From assembly GCA_947497455.1 (NCBI GenBank), contig CANMGU010000001.1, forward strand, positions 744,001-808,000: a stretch of DNA of 64,000 nt, given 5' to 3'. This stretch comes from an uncultured Sphingomonadaceae bacterium. Its GTDB lineage: Bacteria > Pseudomonadota > Alphaproteobacteria > Sphingomonadales > Sphingomonadaceae. This document shows, piece by piece, positions 43,658 through 53,838 of this stretch. Position numbers and translations under genes: made by a program. The notes beneath the pieces are model-generated. The model was not told where the DNA came from, searched no databases, and saw only the letters and a list, made by a program, of their open reading frames with translations. How positions within the stretch are numbered: the first letter of the stretch is position 1; each line of letters opens with the position of its first letter.

Positions 43658-44422
43658 TCACATTCTGAAACCGCCGCTTGCTTCAATCCGCTGGCCGCTA
43701 ATCCATCCCGCGTCATCAGAGGCAAGAAACGCAGTGATGGGACCGATATCTTCTGTCCTTCCGATCCTACCAAGAGCGGTTTGGCTCGCCAGATAATCTC
43801 GTGCCCCTGGCGCTTTTTCAAAGCGATCGGCATTGAAATCATTGTCAATAGCACCGGGTGCCAAGGCGTTTACCGTGATAGCCCGTTTGCCAAGGTCGGC
43901 CGCCAGATAGCGCGTAAACGTCTCAACAGCGGCCTTCATGGCCGCGTAAACGACCATCGGCGAAGATACGACCCGGGTAAGGCCGGTTCCCATAGTAATA
44001 ATCCGGCCACCATCTCTGATGAGTGGCTCCAGGTTCTGGGTGAGCATCACCAGACTTTTGAAATTGGTTTCATAAAGCCGGTCCAATTCTTCCTCTGGAA
44101 TAGCGCCAAAGGAATGTTCGCTAGCGATCCCGGCATTATTCACCAATATGTCAAACTTGTCCGTTCCCCATGCAGAAAGCTGGTTGATGAATGCCTGTTG
44201 GAAATCCTGCAGGCTGGCAACCCCGTCTAAATCAACTTGAAGTGCCGCAGCACGAACACCGCGGTTTTGCAGATCTTCAACGGTTTCTTTGGCAGCAGAT
44301 TCATTTCTAACATAAGTGATGATTATGTCGGCACCGTCGTTGGCCAGATGTTGCGCAGCATTGCGACCAAGGCTGCGACTGCCGCCGGTAACCAGAGCGA
44401 TTTTGTTTTTGAGATTTGTCAT
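43658..44422 (-). CDS. SDR family oxidoreductase, divergent from LysR
   Basis: A 254-residue classical SDR. It has VTGGSRSLGRNAA for the dinucleotide, NNAGIASE, and the active site with YAAMKAA; the expected catalytic Ser is replaced in the ITMGTGLTRVV strand by a Thr/Gly segment, so the usual Ser-Tyr-Lys triad should be checked. Substrate unknown. The LysR gene is divergent with 125 nt between, which suggests that it is controlled by that regulator. AAGGAT precedes the start. Confidence 0.88.
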   Translation of the reverse strand: MTNLKNKIALVTGGSRSLGRNAAQHLANDGADIIITYVRNESAAKETVEDLQNRGVRAAALQVDLDGVASLQDFQQAFINQLSAWGTDKFDILVNNAGIASEHSFGAIPEEELDRLYETNFKSLVMLTQNLEPLIRDGGRIITMGTGLTRVVSSPMVVYAAMKAAVETFTRYLAADLGKRAITVNALAPGAIDNDFNADRFEKAPGARDYLASQTALGRIGRTEDIGPITAFLASDDAGWISGQRIEASGGFRM

Positions 44423-44504
44423 CGAGCGATCCTTTCATGTTGATTGATGACCTCAAGATGCCGTGCGTCTGATCGGTTTGAAATTCTCCGAGATTGCATC
44501 GACC

Positions 44505-44520
44505 CATACATATTTGTATG
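44505..44520. promoter_or_regulatory. Candidate operator between LysR and SDR genes
   Basis: A perfect 6-bp inverted repeat, CATACA-TATT-TGTATG, 27 nt before the LysR start and about 80 nt before the SDR start. It has the dyad symmetry expected for a LysR-type binding site. This is a motif match; there is no test of function. Confidence 0.45.
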
Positions 44521-44547
44521 GCAGGTTGACGAAAAGGAGCCCTTCTG

Positions 44548-45414
44548 TTGGCAAATTGGTCGGACATACACTGGTTTTATGCGGTGATTGAGCATGGTAG
44601 CTTTTCCGCAGCAGCACGGGAACTGGGCACGACACAAGCAACCATTAGTCGGCGTGTAAAGGCACTGGAAGCTGAATTGGGCAGCGCGCTTTTTATCCGC
44701 GGCCGCGAGGGCACAACCTTGACGCCGCTTGGGGAGGCATTGCGAATACCCGCTATGGACATGGCAAAAGCTGGGCACAGTTGGGATAGGGCAGTTATTG
44801 GTGCGCGTTCAACACGCCGCCAGATCATTGTGACCTGCGGAGAGTTGATTGGCGGCTATTTGTCGAAATATCTGGGGCAGCTGCAAAAAGGCCTTGGCGG
44901 CGTGGATATTGAGCTCAGGCCAACAAATGCGATGGTTGATATAGCGAGCGGTGAGGCCGATCTGGCGCTGCGCAACAAGCGTCCCGAGGCAGGGCAGCTC
45001 AAGGCACGTCGACTGCAATCCGATAAATATGGCATGTTTTCGGTTTTTGGCGCGAAGACTTATTTCAGCGACAAAGAGATTAATACTCTTGATGCCCTGC
45101 GTGGCTATGCATGGATAGCTCATTCGCGGGCCAACGCACAGTTACAAAGTGCGCGCTGGATCACAGAGAATATTGGTGAAGAGCATATCAGATTCCGGAT
45201 GAATTCGACGGCCCTTGTTCTCGATGCAACACGTCACAATGAGGCGTTGGCCCTGCTGCCTCGGTTTATCGGAAGCCAGGAACAGCATTTGGCCGAAGTG
45301 TTCGGGCCGGTTGATGGTCTCGCCTTCGAAATGTGGATTGTCCGCCGGGACGAAGGCTATCCCGATCCGGTTATGGAGCGGTTGATCAAAAATATTGAAT
45401 CGGTTTTTGTCTGA
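44548..45414 (+). CDS. LysR family transcriptional regulator
   Basis: A 288-residue regulator with an N-terminal winged helix-turn-helix (SFSAAARELGTTQATISRRVKALEAELGSALF) and a C-terminal effector domain from about residue 90. It starts with a TTG at 44548, supported by an AAGGAG ribosome-binding site with 8 nt spacing and by the family's standard WSDIHWFYAVIEHGSF start. The SDR gene is divergent and is the most likely target. The effector is unknown. Confidence 0.93.
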   Translation: MANWSDIHWFYAVIEHGSFSAAARELGTTQATISRRVKALEAELGSALFIRGREGTTLTPLGEALRIPAMDMAKAGHSWDRAVIGARSTRRQIIVTCGELIGGYLSKYLGQLQKGLGGVDIELRPTNAMVDIASGEADLALRNKRPEAGQLKARRLQSDKYGMFSVFGAKTYFSDKEINTLDALRGYAWIAHSRANAQLQSARWITENIGEEHIRFRMNSTALVLDATRHNEALALLPRFIGSQEQHLAEVFGPVDGLAFEMWIVRRDEGYPDPVMERLIKNIESVFV

Positions 45415-45571
45415 GACATTCTTTCGGCTTCACTACCATCGCACACTAGAAAATTGAGAAAGTTGAGAATCTTCATTTCAACATAACCCTTCGGTCAACT
45501 GGAACTGGAAAGAATCCTTCTTGCAATTCTCCGATCATGCTGCTGAATTGCGCGCCAACCTTGGGGGCTAT

Positions 45572-46147
45572 ATGAAGAAACTATCACGCAAGCATGCACT
45601 GGCCGCGGCCGGTTTGGCGATACTTGCATTGGCGATATTATTTGGAATGGACCGCCCACCAATCTGTGAGTGCGGAACGGTCAAGCTATGGCATGGCGCA
45701 GTACAGTCGGCAGAGAACAGCCAGCATCTGGCCGACTGGTATACGTTCAGCCATATCATCCACGGCTTTCTGTTTTATGGGCTTGGCTATTGGCTGTTTC
45801 GTAAACAGCCAGAGACGGCACGGTTGGGACTGGCTCTCTGTTTGGCGGTATTCATTGAAGGTTTCTGGGAGATTCTTGAAAACTCACCTCTGATCATCAA
45901 TCGTTATCGTGAGGCGACCTTTGCCTTTGGCTATGCAGGGGACAGCATTATCAATTCGATGGCAGATATTGGCTGGATGACGCTTGGTTTTTTCGCGGCG
46001 CGGCGCATGCCTGTGATGGGGACAGTGGCGGTAGCTGTGATTTTTGAGCTGCTGGCGCTCTACGCCATTCGCGATAATCTTACGCTCAATGTGTTAATGC
46101 TGACCTTCCCGGTGGAGGCAATCAAGGTCTGGCAGGGCGCAGCATAG
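45572..46147 (+). CDS. DUF2585 (UPF0314) membrane protein
   Basis: A 191-residue protein with about five transmembrane helices. The segments [16 protein letters not shown], then [19 protein letters not shown] and [20 protein letters not shown], are diagnostic for DUF2585/UPF0314, found in alphaproteobacteria. The function is unknown; the Cys and His pattern hints at metal binding. A TTG start at 45521 would add 17 residues, but the ATG at 45572 matches the family start. Confidence 0.88.
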   Translation: MKKLSRKHALAAAGLAILALAILFGMDRPPICECGTVKLWHGAVQSAENSQHLADWYTFSHIIHGFLFYGLGYWLFRKQPETARLGLALCLAVFIEGFWEILENSPLIINRYREATFAFGYAGDSIINSMADIGWMTLGFFAARRMPVMGTVAVAVIFELLALYAIRDNLTLNVLMLTFPVEAIKVWQGAA

Positions 46148-46298
46148 CCTTTCGACCAAAATGTCTTTCTGCATATTATATTGCCAGTACGTGCAATTAG
46201 GGCGACGAAATTACAATAAACCCGCTGTCGCAATATATTGATTTACTGTAAAAGATTCGCGTGGGGCAGTCTTTTTACCCTTTGTGGGAGAGATTGTA

Positions 46299-46832
46299 AT
46301 GAAACGTGGTTTTTCTTGTGCGCTTGCCATTGCGCCAATGTTGGCTTTGGCTGTTCCTGGTTCGGCCAACGCGGCTGTTTTTCTGGACTTTGACGGCAGC
46401 GATGGCGTGTTTGGGAATGATGACGTAACGGCGGATACATTTTCTGACGAGTTTATTTTTGACACTGGCGTATCTGCAGGATTGTTATCCGCTACGATTT
46501 CGTCAATCGCGTCTTCCGATCCGTCGAGCAATATTGATTTTACCTCCGTCACCATCAACGGCACAGAATTTGATCTCGTCCAGGCTGGCCGGGTTGAGTT
46601 TCGCAGCATAGAAGATTTGCTGATACCGGGAGGCTTGCAAACACTTATCGTTACGGGCACCTCAGGCGGGACCGGTTCCTATTCCGGGACGTTGGCATTC
46701 GCAAACGCGACCGCAGTTCCGGAACCAGCAGTCTGGGCATTCATGATATTCGGCTTTGGTGCCATTGGCGGTGCCCTGAGAACAACGCGTCGCCGTCAGC
46801 ATAAGGCGAATGTGAAGGTTGGCTACGCCTGA
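46299..46832 (+). CDS. PEPxxWA-CTERM sorting domain protein
   Basis: A 177-residue exported protein. It has a signal peptide (ALAIAPMLALAVPGSANA), a beta-rich domain with Asp/Gly-rich strands, and a C-terminal signal: VPEPAVWAFMIFGFGAIGGA and then basic TTRRRQ. This is the PEPxxWA variant found in sphingomonads and thought to be recognised by a dedicated sorting or exosortase-like enzyme. The mature domain has no named family. GGGAGA precedes the start. Confidence 0.9.
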   Translation: MKRGFSCALAIAPMLALAVPGSANAAVFLDFDGSDGVFGNDDVTADTFSDEFIFDTGVSAGLLSATISSIASSDPSSNIDFTSVTINGTEFDLVQAGRVEFRSIEDLLIPGGLQTLIVTGTSGGTGSYSGTLAFANATAVPEPAVWAFMIFGFGAIGGALRTTRRRQHKANVKVGYA

Positions 46833-46882
46833 AGCCTCTTCAAATATCTGAGCATGTTTAGCAGCTGAAAGATGTTGAAAGT

Positions 46883-47152
46883 CTAGTTTTCCACGGGCTC
46901 AGTTGGTGCGGGCGTACCCACAATATCAATCACTTGATCGGAAGCTGGAAGCTGCTCGTCCTCCTCCTTAGACCGGTCGTAGAGTGCTTTGGCAACCATT
47001 GCCCCACCCACCAGCAGCGCGCCTGGTAGTGATCTGGTCGCGATACGTGCCGCCAATATGCCTACACCGAAGCCCAGCAAACCATTGCCTTTTCCGCGCT
47101 TCCGCGCCTCATTGCCAACAATGGCGGTGGCAACATTGCGAATGAGCGACAT
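46883..47152 (-). CDS. Small Gly/Ala-rich hypothetical protein
   Basis: An 89-residue protein. A basic start (VGNEARKRGKGNG) is followed by a Gly/Ala-rich hydrophobic stretch, LLGFGVGILAARIATRS and GALLVGGAMVAKALYD, that could span or lie on the membrane, and an acidic, Pro-rich end. It resembles glycine-zipper-like small proteins, but no family is recognised. It is 5 nt downstream of the MscS gene and probably cotranscribed. Confidence 0.65.
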   Translation of the reverse strand: MSLIRNVATAIVGNEARKRGKGNGLLGFGVGILAARIATRSLPGALLVGGAMVAKALYDRSKEEDEQLPASDQVIDIVGTPAPTEPVEN

Positions 47153-47157
47153 GATTC

Positions 47158-48039
47158 CTAGTCCTTTGGTGCGAGTGGTACAGGTTCCTTGAATGTATGT
47201 GTAACATAAGGAAAGGGAATTTCGATAGCCGCTTCTTCCAGAGCACGCTTAATCGCACGGATCACATTATCGCGGCTTTCATGCATGGCGCGGGGTTTGG
47301 ATCCCGACCACCAGCGGATCTTGAAATCGACAGAACTGGAGTTGAATTCACAGGCAAAGACGTCAATGCGTTCGCCTGTGTCGACCTGCTCGGCTGATTG
47401 TACGGCTTTCAGGATCACGTCTTTGGCAATGTCCAGATCGGTATCATAGGCCACGCCAGCCACAATCTCGTGTCTGCGTTTTTCGTCGTCGGTCAGAATC
47501 TTGACCGGATTTTTGAACAGGATCGAATTGGGAATGATAGTCAGTTCCCTGTTGTTGCGCCGGACATGGGTTTCCCGCAGTGCGATGCTCTCGACAACAC
47601 CTTCCACGCCTTCACATTCGATATAGTCGCCAATCCGCATTTTTTCGCGGATCATTATCAGAATACCGGCCATGAAATTTTCAAAAATATCCTGAAAGGC
47701 AAAACCAATTGCCACCGCACCAAAGCCAAGTCCGGCGATCAGGCTGGCGGGAGTCAGACCCGGCAATAATATCGTCAGTGTCGCCATCAAGCCGACGATC
47801 CAGATTGCAAGCCGGACGATCGTTTCGACCAATTCCTGCAATGATGCACGCATGTTGGTCTTGTCGGTGAGCCTGTCAGCAATGCGGGTGGCAAAGCGGG
47901 CGATGATCCAGGTGATTACGAGAACGACTATCGCGATAGCAAGACTGGGCAGCAAAGATATGGTTTGCTCCCACATGCTCAGCAATTGCCGAATCAGGAT
48001 GTCGATAGCATTTAAAGATTCATCAATTGGATCGTCCAT
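47158..48039 (-). CDS. Mechanosensitive channel, MscS family
   Basis: A 293-residue small-conductance channel with three N-terminal helices and the MscS pore and beta domain. The pore-lining third helix region reads LIAGLGFGAVAIGFAFQDIF, with Gly/Ala packing, and the beta domain contains GVEGVVESIALRETHVRRND-like residues. It opens at high membrane tension to release osmolytes. It is cotranscribed with the small downstream protein; the FumC gene upstream on the same strand ends 52 nt... before its start. Confidence 0.92.
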   Translation of the reverse strand: MDDPIDESLNAIDILIRQLLSMWEQTISLLPSLAIAIVVLVITWIIARFATRIADRLTDKTNMRASLQELVETIVRLAIWIVGLMATLTILLPGLTPASLIAGLGFGAVAIGFAFQDIFENFMAGILIMIREKMRIGDYIECEGVEGVVESIALRETHVRRNNRELTIIPNSILFKNPVKILTDDEKRRHEIVAGVAYDTDLDIAKDVILKAVQSAEQVDTGERIDVFACEFNSSSVDFKIRWWSGSKPRAMHESRDNVIRAIKRALEEAAIEIPFPYVTHTFKEPVPLAPKD

Positions 48040-48090
48040 GTCGTCCCCGCCGAGTCCCGGATTATCGTTTTATTGTTATATCGCTATAAC

Positions 48091-49488
48091 TTATACCATA
48101 TCGTCCGGTTTAACATGGGCGTCATAGGTTTGGGGATCGACTAATCCCAATTTCAGGGCGGCCTCGCGCAAGGTCATGCCTGTTTCATGGGCATGTTTGG
48201 CGATTTTGGACGCGTTATCATAACCGATAACCGGTGCAAGCGCGGTGACCAGCATCAAAGATTGATTGACGAGTTCTGTAATGCGAGCGTCGTTGGTCTG
48301 CAGCCCGTCGACGCAGCGCGTTGCAAAACTGGACATGCCAATTGACACAATCTCTATCGAGCGCAGGACATTGGCACCAATCATCGGTTTGAACACGTTC
48401 AACTCCAGATGACCTTGCATTCCACCGACGGTCACAGCCTGATGATTGCCGATCACTTGCGCCGCCACCATGGTCAGCATTTCGCACTGGGTTGGATTGA
48501 CCTTGCCCGGCATGATCGAGCTGCCGGGTTCATTGGCTGGCAGGATAAGTTCTCCGAGGCCGGACCGGGGACCAGAGCCGAGCAGGCGGATGTCGTTGGC
48601 GATCTTGGTCAGTGATACGGCGAGCGTATTGAGGGCGCCTGACAGTTCGACCATCGTGTCATGCGCAGCCAATTCGGCAAATTTATTCTTCGCCGAGGTG
48701 AATTTCAGGCCGGTGATCTTCGCTATCTCTCGAGCAATATGTTCTCCGAAATTTTCCGGAGCGTTGAGACCGGTACCGACTGCGGTCCCGCCCTGTGCCA
48801 GCCGATAGAGACGCGGCAAGACCGCCTCGATGCGGTCCCGCGCAGCCAGCAATTGTGCGGCATAGCCCGAAAATTCTTGGCCCAGCGTCAGCGGCGTCGC
48901 ATCTTGCAAATGGGTTCGGCCAATTTTTACGATCGCCTTCCAGCTCTGTGCTTTTTCTGCCAAGGCATCATGTAATTGCTCCAGCGCAGGAAACAGCTCT
49001 ACCTCCAACGCGCGGGCGGCCGCGACATGCATGGCGGTTGGAAAGCTGTCATTGGAAGACTGCCCGCGATTGACGTGATCGTTGGGATGTACCGGGTCTT
49101 TGCCGCCGCGGATACCGGTCAGGCTTTCATTTGCGATGCCCGCAATCACTTCGTTGACGTTCATGTTTGTCTGGGTGCCAGATCCTGTCTGCCAGATTGT
49201 TAGCGGAAATTGTGTATCGAACGCACCCGAGCGCACTTCTTCGGCCGCTTTTGCAATTGCACCGGCAATTTCCAGGTCGAGTCCATGAATGCCATTTACC
49301 CGCGCCGCTGCCTGTTTGACCGTTGCCAGCGCATGGATCAGCCGGATCGGCATGCGCTCATGGCGAGGGAATGGGAAATTCTCAATACTGCGCTGCGTTT
49401 GCGCACCCCAATAGGCATCCTGCGGAACTTCTATTGGACCAATACTGTCATTTTCTGTGCGGGTGGTTTTCGTAGAAGGACCTGGCAT
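48091..49488 (-). CDS. fumC: Fumarate hydratase class II
   Basis: A 465-residue enzyme converting fumarate to malate in the TCA cycle. The family signature [15 protein letters not shown] is exact, [14 protein letters not shown] and [21 protein letters not shown] are the other two conserved regions, and the catalytic His is in [10 protein letters not shown]. It is the oxygen-stable, iron-free class. The SspB gene lies 7 nt upstream on the same strand, so they are probably cotranscribed, a common pair in alphaproteobacteria. Confidence 0.96.
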   Translation of the reverse strand: MPGPSTKTTRTENDSIGPIEVPQDAYWGAQTQRSIENFPFPRHERMPIRLIHALATVKQAAARVNGIHGLDLEIAGAIAKAAEEVRSGAFDTQFPLTIWQTGSGTQTNMNVNEVIAGIANESLTGIRGGKDPVHPNDHVNRGQSSNDSFPTAMHVAAARALEVELFPALEQLHDALAEKAQSWKAIVKIGRTHLQDATPLTLGQEFSGYAAQLLAARDRIEAVLPRLYRLAQGGTAVGTGLNAPENFGEHIAREIAKITGLKFTSAKNKFAELAAHDTMVELSGALNTLAVSLTKIANDIRLLGSGPRSGLGELILPANEPGSSIMPGKVNPTQCEMLTMVAAQVIGNHQAVTVGGMQGHLELNVFKPMIGANVLRSIEIVSIGMSSFATRCVDGLQTNDARITELVNQSLMLVTALAPVIGYDNASKIAKHAHETGMTLREAALKLGLVDPQTYDAHVKPDDMV

Positions 49489-49495
49489 CAGGCGA

Positions 49496-49987
49496 TCACT
49501 TCTTCTTGCCGAAATCCACCGTTACAACGTTGGAACCATCATCGACTGTCTCGATCGCTTCCTGATCCCCGTCATTTTGCGCAGGTTCATGGATGTCAAG
49601 ATCGCCTTCGACCTCATCCACCTGAAATTGCAGCGCAAAATCAACAGCAGGATCAACAAATGAGGTAATCGCAGCGAACGGAATATGCAGCATCGAGCTG
49701 ATCTGGTTAAAACTTAGACCTACTTCAAACCGGTCCTCGCTGACCGACAGATCCCAATAGCGGTTTTGGAGCACAATCGTCATTTCGTCTGGAAATTTCG
49801 CAATCAGATGATCGGGGATGTCGACGCCCGGTGCACGGGTCTTGAAGGTGATGTAAAAATGATGTTCTCCGGGCAGACCATTGGTCTCTACTTCACCGAG
49901 TACCCGGCCAACGACGGCACGCAGGGCTTCCTGCACAATCTCATCATAAGGAATCAGACTATCGGGGGCGCTGTCATTCATAGACAC
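49496..49987 (-). CDS. sspB: SspB family ClpXP adaptor
   Basis: A 163-residue protein. The N-terminal substrate-binding fold ([38 protein letters not shown]) matches alphaproteobacterial SspB. An acidic flexible linker follows, then a C-terminal [10 protein letters not shown] that fits the ClpX-binding peptide. It tethers ssrA-tagged and other substrates to ClpXP. fumC is 7 nt downstream on the same strand. Confidence 0.92.
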   Translation of the reverse strand: MSMNDSAPDSLIPYDEIVQEALRAVVGRVLGEVETNGLPGEHHFYITFKTRAPGVDIPDHLIAKFPDEMTIVLQNRYWDLSVSEDRFEVGLSFNQISSMLHIPFAAITSFVDPAVDFALQFQVDEVEGDLDIHEPAQNDGDQEAIETVDDGSNVVTVDFGKKK

Positions 49988-50107
49988 TTGGTGGCGCGAA
50001 CACGTGGCAGGGTCAAGGGGATTTGAACAATTTTCATCAACTGTGATATTTCTGATTTTGCAGTGAAATTCTTGCCTGATGAAATACAGCCTTTATAGGC
50101 ATCAACC

Positions 50108-50701
50108 ATGAGAACAGCTACAATAGAGCGAAACACCAAGGAAACCGAGATTTTCGTCGAGCTAAATCTTGACGGAACCGGCCAATATGACGTGTCGACC
50201 GGGATCGGTTTTCTCGATCATATGATCGAGCAATTTTCCCGCCATTCGCTGATAGATCTGACGCTTAGGGTCAAAGGTGACCTGCATGTCGATCAACATC
50301 ACACCACCGAAGACAGCGCCATTGCGGTCGGACAAGCCATCGGCCAGGCTCTGGGCGACAAGGCTGGCATCGTGCGTTACGGTAGCACTTATTCACCGAT
50401 GGACGAGACGTTGAGCCGTGTCGCTCTGGATATTTCAGGACGTCCCTGGCTAGTTTGGAAGGCCGGGTTCACGCAGGAACGGCTGGGTGAAATGGACACC
50501 GAGCTGTTTAAACACTGGTTTCACAGTGTTGCTGATGCTGCCGGCATCACATTGCATATCGAGCTGCTTTATGGCGAGAATAACCACCATATAGCCGAGA
50601 GCATCTTCAAGGGCTTTGCCCGCGCGATGCGCCAGGCGGTTGAGCGTGATCCGCGCAAAGGGGATGCCATTCCTTCTACCAAAGGGCAGCTTGGTGGCTG
50701 A
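50108..50701 (+). CDS. hisB: Imidazoleglycerol-phosphate dehydratase
   Basis: A 197-residue monofunctional HisB for the sixth step of histidine synthesis. The metal-binding signatures [16 protein letters not shown] and [17 protein letters not shown] are intact, and [16 protein letters not shown] is typical. It is the first gene of hisB-hisH-hisA-hisF and overlaps hisH by 8 nt. Confidence 0.96.
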   Translation: MRTATIERNTKETEIFVELNLDGTGQYDVSTGIGFLDHMIEQFSRHSLIDLTLRVKGDLHVDQHHTTEDSAIAVGQAIGQALGDKAGIVRYGSTYSPMDETLSRVALDISGRPWLVWKAGFTQERLGEMDTELFKHWFHSVADAAGITLHIELLYGENNHHIAESIFKGFARAMRQAVERDPRKGDAIPSTKGQLGG

Positions 50702-51314
50702 AACCATTGCGCTTATCGATTTCGGCGCCGGTAACTTACACAGTGTGCACAATGCGTTGATCGCAACCGGCGCATCCGGAGTGGTCGTAACTGCTGATCC
50801 TGATGTGGTTGCTGCGGCGGATCGCATCGTTCTGCCTGGTGTGGGTGCCTTTGGCGCGTGCCGCGATGCCTTGGCGGGCATAGACGGCATGATTGCGGCT
50901 CTGGAGCGACGGGTGCGGCAAGAAGGTACACCATTTCTCGGCATCTGTGTCGGCATGCAATTGCTTGCCGATAAAGGCATAGAATTTGGAGAACATCAGG
51001 GACTTGGTTGGATCGGCGGTACGGTGCACGCTATCGAAGCAGCATCAGCTGATATCAAAATTCCGCACATGGGCTGGAATGATGTCACGCCTACGACCGG
51101 CCATGACCTGCTGGAGGCGGGAGAGGCCTATTATCTCCATGGCTATCATTTCGATGCGGCGGATTCAGAGGATATTTTTGCAACCACCTTTCATGGTAGA
51201 AAGCTGGTCTCTGCCATTGGCCGTGACAATATTGTTGGGGTGCAATTTCACCCGGAAAAAAGCCAAGCCTATGGGCTGGCTTTCCTCAAACGCTTTTTGG
51301 AGTGGAAACCATGA
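50694..51314 (+). CDS. hisH: Imidazole glycerol phosphate synthase, glutaminase subunit
   Basis: A 206-residue glutamine amidotransferase subunit that supplies ammonia to HisF. The active Cys is in [10 protein letters not shown], and the His-Glu pair is in [10 protein letters not shown]. The start is a GTG at 50694 ([14 protein letters not shown]), inside the end of hisB. The frame is open to 50616, but the family starts here. It overlaps hisA by 4 nt. Confidence 0.95.
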   Translation: MAETIALIDFGAGNLHSVHNALIATGASGVVVTADPDVVAAADRIVLPGVGAFGACRDALAGIDGMIAALERRVRQEGTPFLGICVGMQLLADKGIEFGEHQGLGWIGGTVHAIEAASADIKIPHMGWNDVTPTTGHDLLEAGEAYYLHGYHFDAADSEDIFATTFHGRKLVSAIGRDNIVGVQFHPEKSQAYGLAFLKRFLEWKP

Positions 51315-52036
51315 TCGTTTTTCCTGCCATTGACTTGAAATCCGGCGAATTCGTTCGCTTGGCCGAAGGTGATATGGATCGTGCCACCGTCTATGGCGAC
51401 AATCCAGCGGAGCAAGCGGGTCTGTTCGCCAATGCTGGGGCTGAGCATATTCATGTCGTTGATCTGGACGGCGCTTTTGCAGGATCTCCGCGCAATGCCG
51501 AAGCGGTTGAAGCCATTGTTGCGAGCTTCCCAGGCTATGTGCAGCTGGGCGGCGGTATCAGAAACCGGGAAACTGTCGAGCGCTGGTTTGAACTGGGCGT
51601 GGCGCGATTGGTGATCGGCACGGCGGCACTGAAAGACCCGGAATTCGTTCGCGACATGGCGAAGGAATATGAAGGCGGCATTGTGGTAGCCGTTGATGCC
51701 CGTGACGGCATGGTCGCCACGGAGGGCTGGGCCGATGTTTCGGAAGTCAGCGTGATCGACATGGCGCGGCGGTTCGAGGATGCCGGGGTGGCTTCTCTGT
51801 TGTTCACTGATGTGGGCCGCGATGGGCTGCTGACCGGGTGCAATATAGAAGCAACGGTAGATCTCGCCCGGGCGGTCGATATTCCGGTGATCGCCAGTGG
51901 CGGCGTCAAAGGGCTGGATGACATTCATATGCTCAGCCAGTTTACCCAAGACGGCATTGAAGGCGTGATTACGGGGCGGGCGCTCTATGATGGACGGCTT
52001 GATCTGGCCACTGCAATCGCGATGGCGAACCGCTAA
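51311..52036 (+). CDS. hisA: ProFAR isomerase
   Basis: A 241-residue TIM-barrel isomerase for the fourth step of histidine synthesis. The first strand is [16 protein letters not shown] with the catalytic Asp, and the second is in [13 protein letters not shown]. The start overlaps the hisH stop as ATGA. HisF follows after 2 nt. Confidence 0.95.
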   Translation: MIVFPAIDLKSGEFVRLAEGDMDRATVYGDNPAEQAGLFANAGAEHIHVVDLDGAFAGSPRNAEAVEAIVASFPGYVQLGGGIRNRETVERWFELGVARLVIGTAALKDPEFVRDMAKEYEGGIVVAVDARDGMVATEGWADVSEVSVIDMARRFEDAGVASLLFTDVGRDGLLTGCNIEATVDLARAVDIPVIASGGVKGLDDIHMLSQFTQDGIEGVITGRALYDGRLDLATAIAMANR

Positions 52037-52038
52037 GC

Positions 52039-52806
52039 ATGACCGTCCGTATCCGTGTCATACCCTGTCTGGATGTCGCCGATGGCCGCGTGGTCAAAGG
52101 CGTCAATTTTGTTGATCTTAAAGATGCCGGTGATCCGGTGGAGCAGGCGCGAGCCTATGATGCAGCTGGCGCCGATGAGCTTTGTTTTCTCGACATTGGT
52201 GCAAGTCATGAGAAGCGTGACACGATTATCGATGTGGTACGACGGACCGCAGAGGTCTGTTTCATGCCGGTTACTGTAGGCGGCGGTGTAAGAACGGCGG
52301 ACGATGCTCGCGCGCTGTTGATGGCAGGAGCAGACAAGGTGGCGGTCAACAGCGCCGCTGTGTCTCGCCCTGAAGTGGTCAGCGACATAGCGGGCCGTTT
52401 TGGCAGTCAGTGCATGGTCGCCTCGATTGATGCGCGCAGCGTTGAGCAAGGGCGCTGGGAAATCTTCACTCATGGTGGTCGTACGCGAACCGGGATTGAT
52501 GCCTTGGAGCATGCCGCGCGCATGGCGGAATTGGGGGCAGGGGAGTTGCTTGTCACATCGATGGACCGTGATGGCACTCGTGATGGTTATGACCTGTCGC
52601 TGACCCGAGCCATTTCTGATGCGGTTGCCATTCCAGTCGTTGCCAGCGGCGGGGTGGGAACGCTTGATCATATGGTGGAAGGGGTCACAAAGGGCGGTGC
52701 TAATGCGGTTCTGGCTGCCTCGATTTTCCACTTTGGCCAGCATAGTATATCAGAAGCACATGATGCGCTTCGTGCAGCAGGGCTGCCGGCGCGTCATAGC
52801 AGTTAA
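52039..52806 (+). CDS. hisF: Imidazole glycerol phosphate synthase, cyclase subunit
   Basis: A 255-residue TIM-barrel cyclase, partner of HisH. The catalytic Asp is in [17 protein letters not shown] and the second in [12 protein letters not shown]. The C-terminal phosphate-binding loop [11 protein letters not shown] is conserved. In many sphingomonads hisE follows directly; here two PEP-CTERM-type genes come first. Confidence 0.96.
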   Translation: MTVRIRVIPCLDVADGRVVKGVNFVDLKDAGDPVEQARAYDAAGADELCFLDIGASHEKRDTIIDVVRRTAEVCFMPVTVGGGVRTADDARALLMAGADKVAVNSAAVSRPEVVSDIAGRFGSQCMVASIDARSVEQGRWEIFTHGGRTRTGIDALEHAARMAELGAGELLVTSMDRDGTRDGYDLSLTRAISDAVAIPVVASGGVGTLDHMVEGVTKGGANAVLAASIFHFGQHSISEAHDALRAAGLPARHSS

Positions 52807-52856
52807 GACATTATCTCGACTTGGTTCAAGATGATACAGAATGGAAAAACCTTCTG

Positions 52857-52864
52857 TTAACCAT
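52857..52864 (+). promoter_or_regulatory. CtrA-like half site upstream of first PEP-CTERM-type gene
   Basis: TTAACCAT, 131 nt before the start at 52995. A second TTAA pair with 6-nt spacing lies at 52898-52911. The stretch from 52855 to 52920 is very AT-rich. Motif match only. Confidence 0.45.
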
Positions 52865-52994
52865 CTATTTTTACAGAATATTAATCTTCTTTTCCCATTA
52901 ACGTTTTTTAAACCATTTGTTCGCGTTCTCCGTTTATCGCGGTCAAATTTCTGGTTGAAATCGGAAAGGCCCGCCGGGCGAAATGAGGGATGAG

Positions 52995-53708
52995 ATGAAG
53001 ATTGTTCGCATTGCAATAATTGGTACAGTATCGGCATTGGCGATGGCAGCCGTCCCGGCTCAAGCTATCTATCCTTCCCAATCGAAGGACGCGCAATCGC
53101 AGGGCGGGAAACGGGGCGGATCGTCTGGTTACGGTGGCAGTTCGGGCAGTTCGAGCAGTTCGGGAAGCTCCGGCAGCTTCAGTTCCACCAGCACTGGCGG
53201 GTCCACTTCGACATCGTCCGGAGGATCGTCAACCAGTGGCGGCTCGACCTCTACTTCGACCGGCGGCGGCACTTCGACAAGTGGTGGTTCCACCTCCACA
53301 TCGAGCGGCGGTTTCTCCAGCACATCAACCGGCGGCTCAACATCGACATCGTCCGGCGCAATTTCATCCTCTTCAGGCGGTGTTTCGACATCTACCGGCG
53401 GTGTTTCCACTTCAACAGGTGGTGTTTCCACCTCAACTGGCGGCGTATCGACATCTACGGGCGGTGTATCTACATCTACCGGCGGCTCGTCCAGCTTTGG
53501 CGGATCGAGCAGCTCTTCCAGTTCAAGTTCCAGCAGCAGTTCGTCTTCTAGCAGTTCCTCGAGTTTTGGCGGATCAACGGGTGGTCACCCTGGGGGATCA
53601 ACCGGAGGGACGCCTGTTCCTGCACCGGGCGTGATGATTCTCTTTGGTCTGGGTGCTGGTGGTCTTGCAGCAGGCCGGTTATATCAGCGCCGGCGGAAGA
53701 ACAAATAG
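52995..53708 (+). CDS. Ser/Thr/Gly-rich exported protein with PEP-CTERM-like anchor
   Basis: A 237-residue protein. The signal peptide is MKIVRIAIIGTVSALAMAAV with PAQA cleavage. The mature part is almost entirely Gly, Ser and Thr, in blocks such as GSSGYGGSSGSSSSSGSSG, five VSTSTGG repeats and long serine runs. The end is TPVPAPGVMILFGLGAGGLA, then AGR and a basic tail, so it looks like a PEP-CTERM anchor in which PEP has become PAP. Predicted to be a processed, probably glycosylated or matrix-linked surface protein. An AGGGA ribosome-binding site supports 52995. Confidence 0.85.
   Translation: MKIVRIAIIGTVSALAMAAVPAQAIYPSQSKDAQSQGGKRGGSSGYGGSSGSSSSSGSSGSFSSTSTGGSTSTSSGGSSTSGGSTSTSTGGGTSTSGGSTSTSSGGFSSTSTGGSTSTSSGAISSSSGGVSTSTGGVSTSTGGVSTSTGGVSTSTGGVSTSTGGSSSFGGSSSSSSSSSSSSSSSSSSSSFGGSTGGHPGGSTGGTPVPAPGVMILFGLGAGGLAAGRLYQRRRKNK
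53382..53486 (+). repeat. Five 21-bp tandem repeats encoding VSTSTGG
   Basis: Five exact seven-residue repeats in the coding frame. The nucleotide copies differ at many third positions (for example GTT TCG ACA, GTT TCC ACT, GTA TCT ACA), while the amino acids are identical. Confidence 0.9.
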
Positions 53709-53838
53709 AAGCCGTATTCGACCCAAGATTTCTATTCTCGAAAAAGTTCATGGGGGAGGCTGAACAGCCTCATCCCGTGTATTCAGCCCCCAGGATCAAT
53801 TGACGCTTTGTCCCATTATGGGACAGCTATCTTCAAGG

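Noticed and set aside
43501-43854. A 117-residue leftward frame overlapping the SDR end
   Set aside because: It runs through the SDR terminator hairpin and the SDR coding region in another frame, with no similarity.
53382-53486. Short regular repeats as a CRISPR array
   Set aside because: The 21-bp units are adjacent, without spacers, and encode identical heptapeptides in frame.
53020-53634. A 204-residue frame overlapping the first PEP-CTERM-type gene, and a 100-residue Glu/Val/Pro-rich frame on the other strand (53129-53431)
   Set aside because: Both arise from the repeat-rich codons of the Ser/Gly/Thr protein, which has a signal peptide, anchor and ribosome-binding site.
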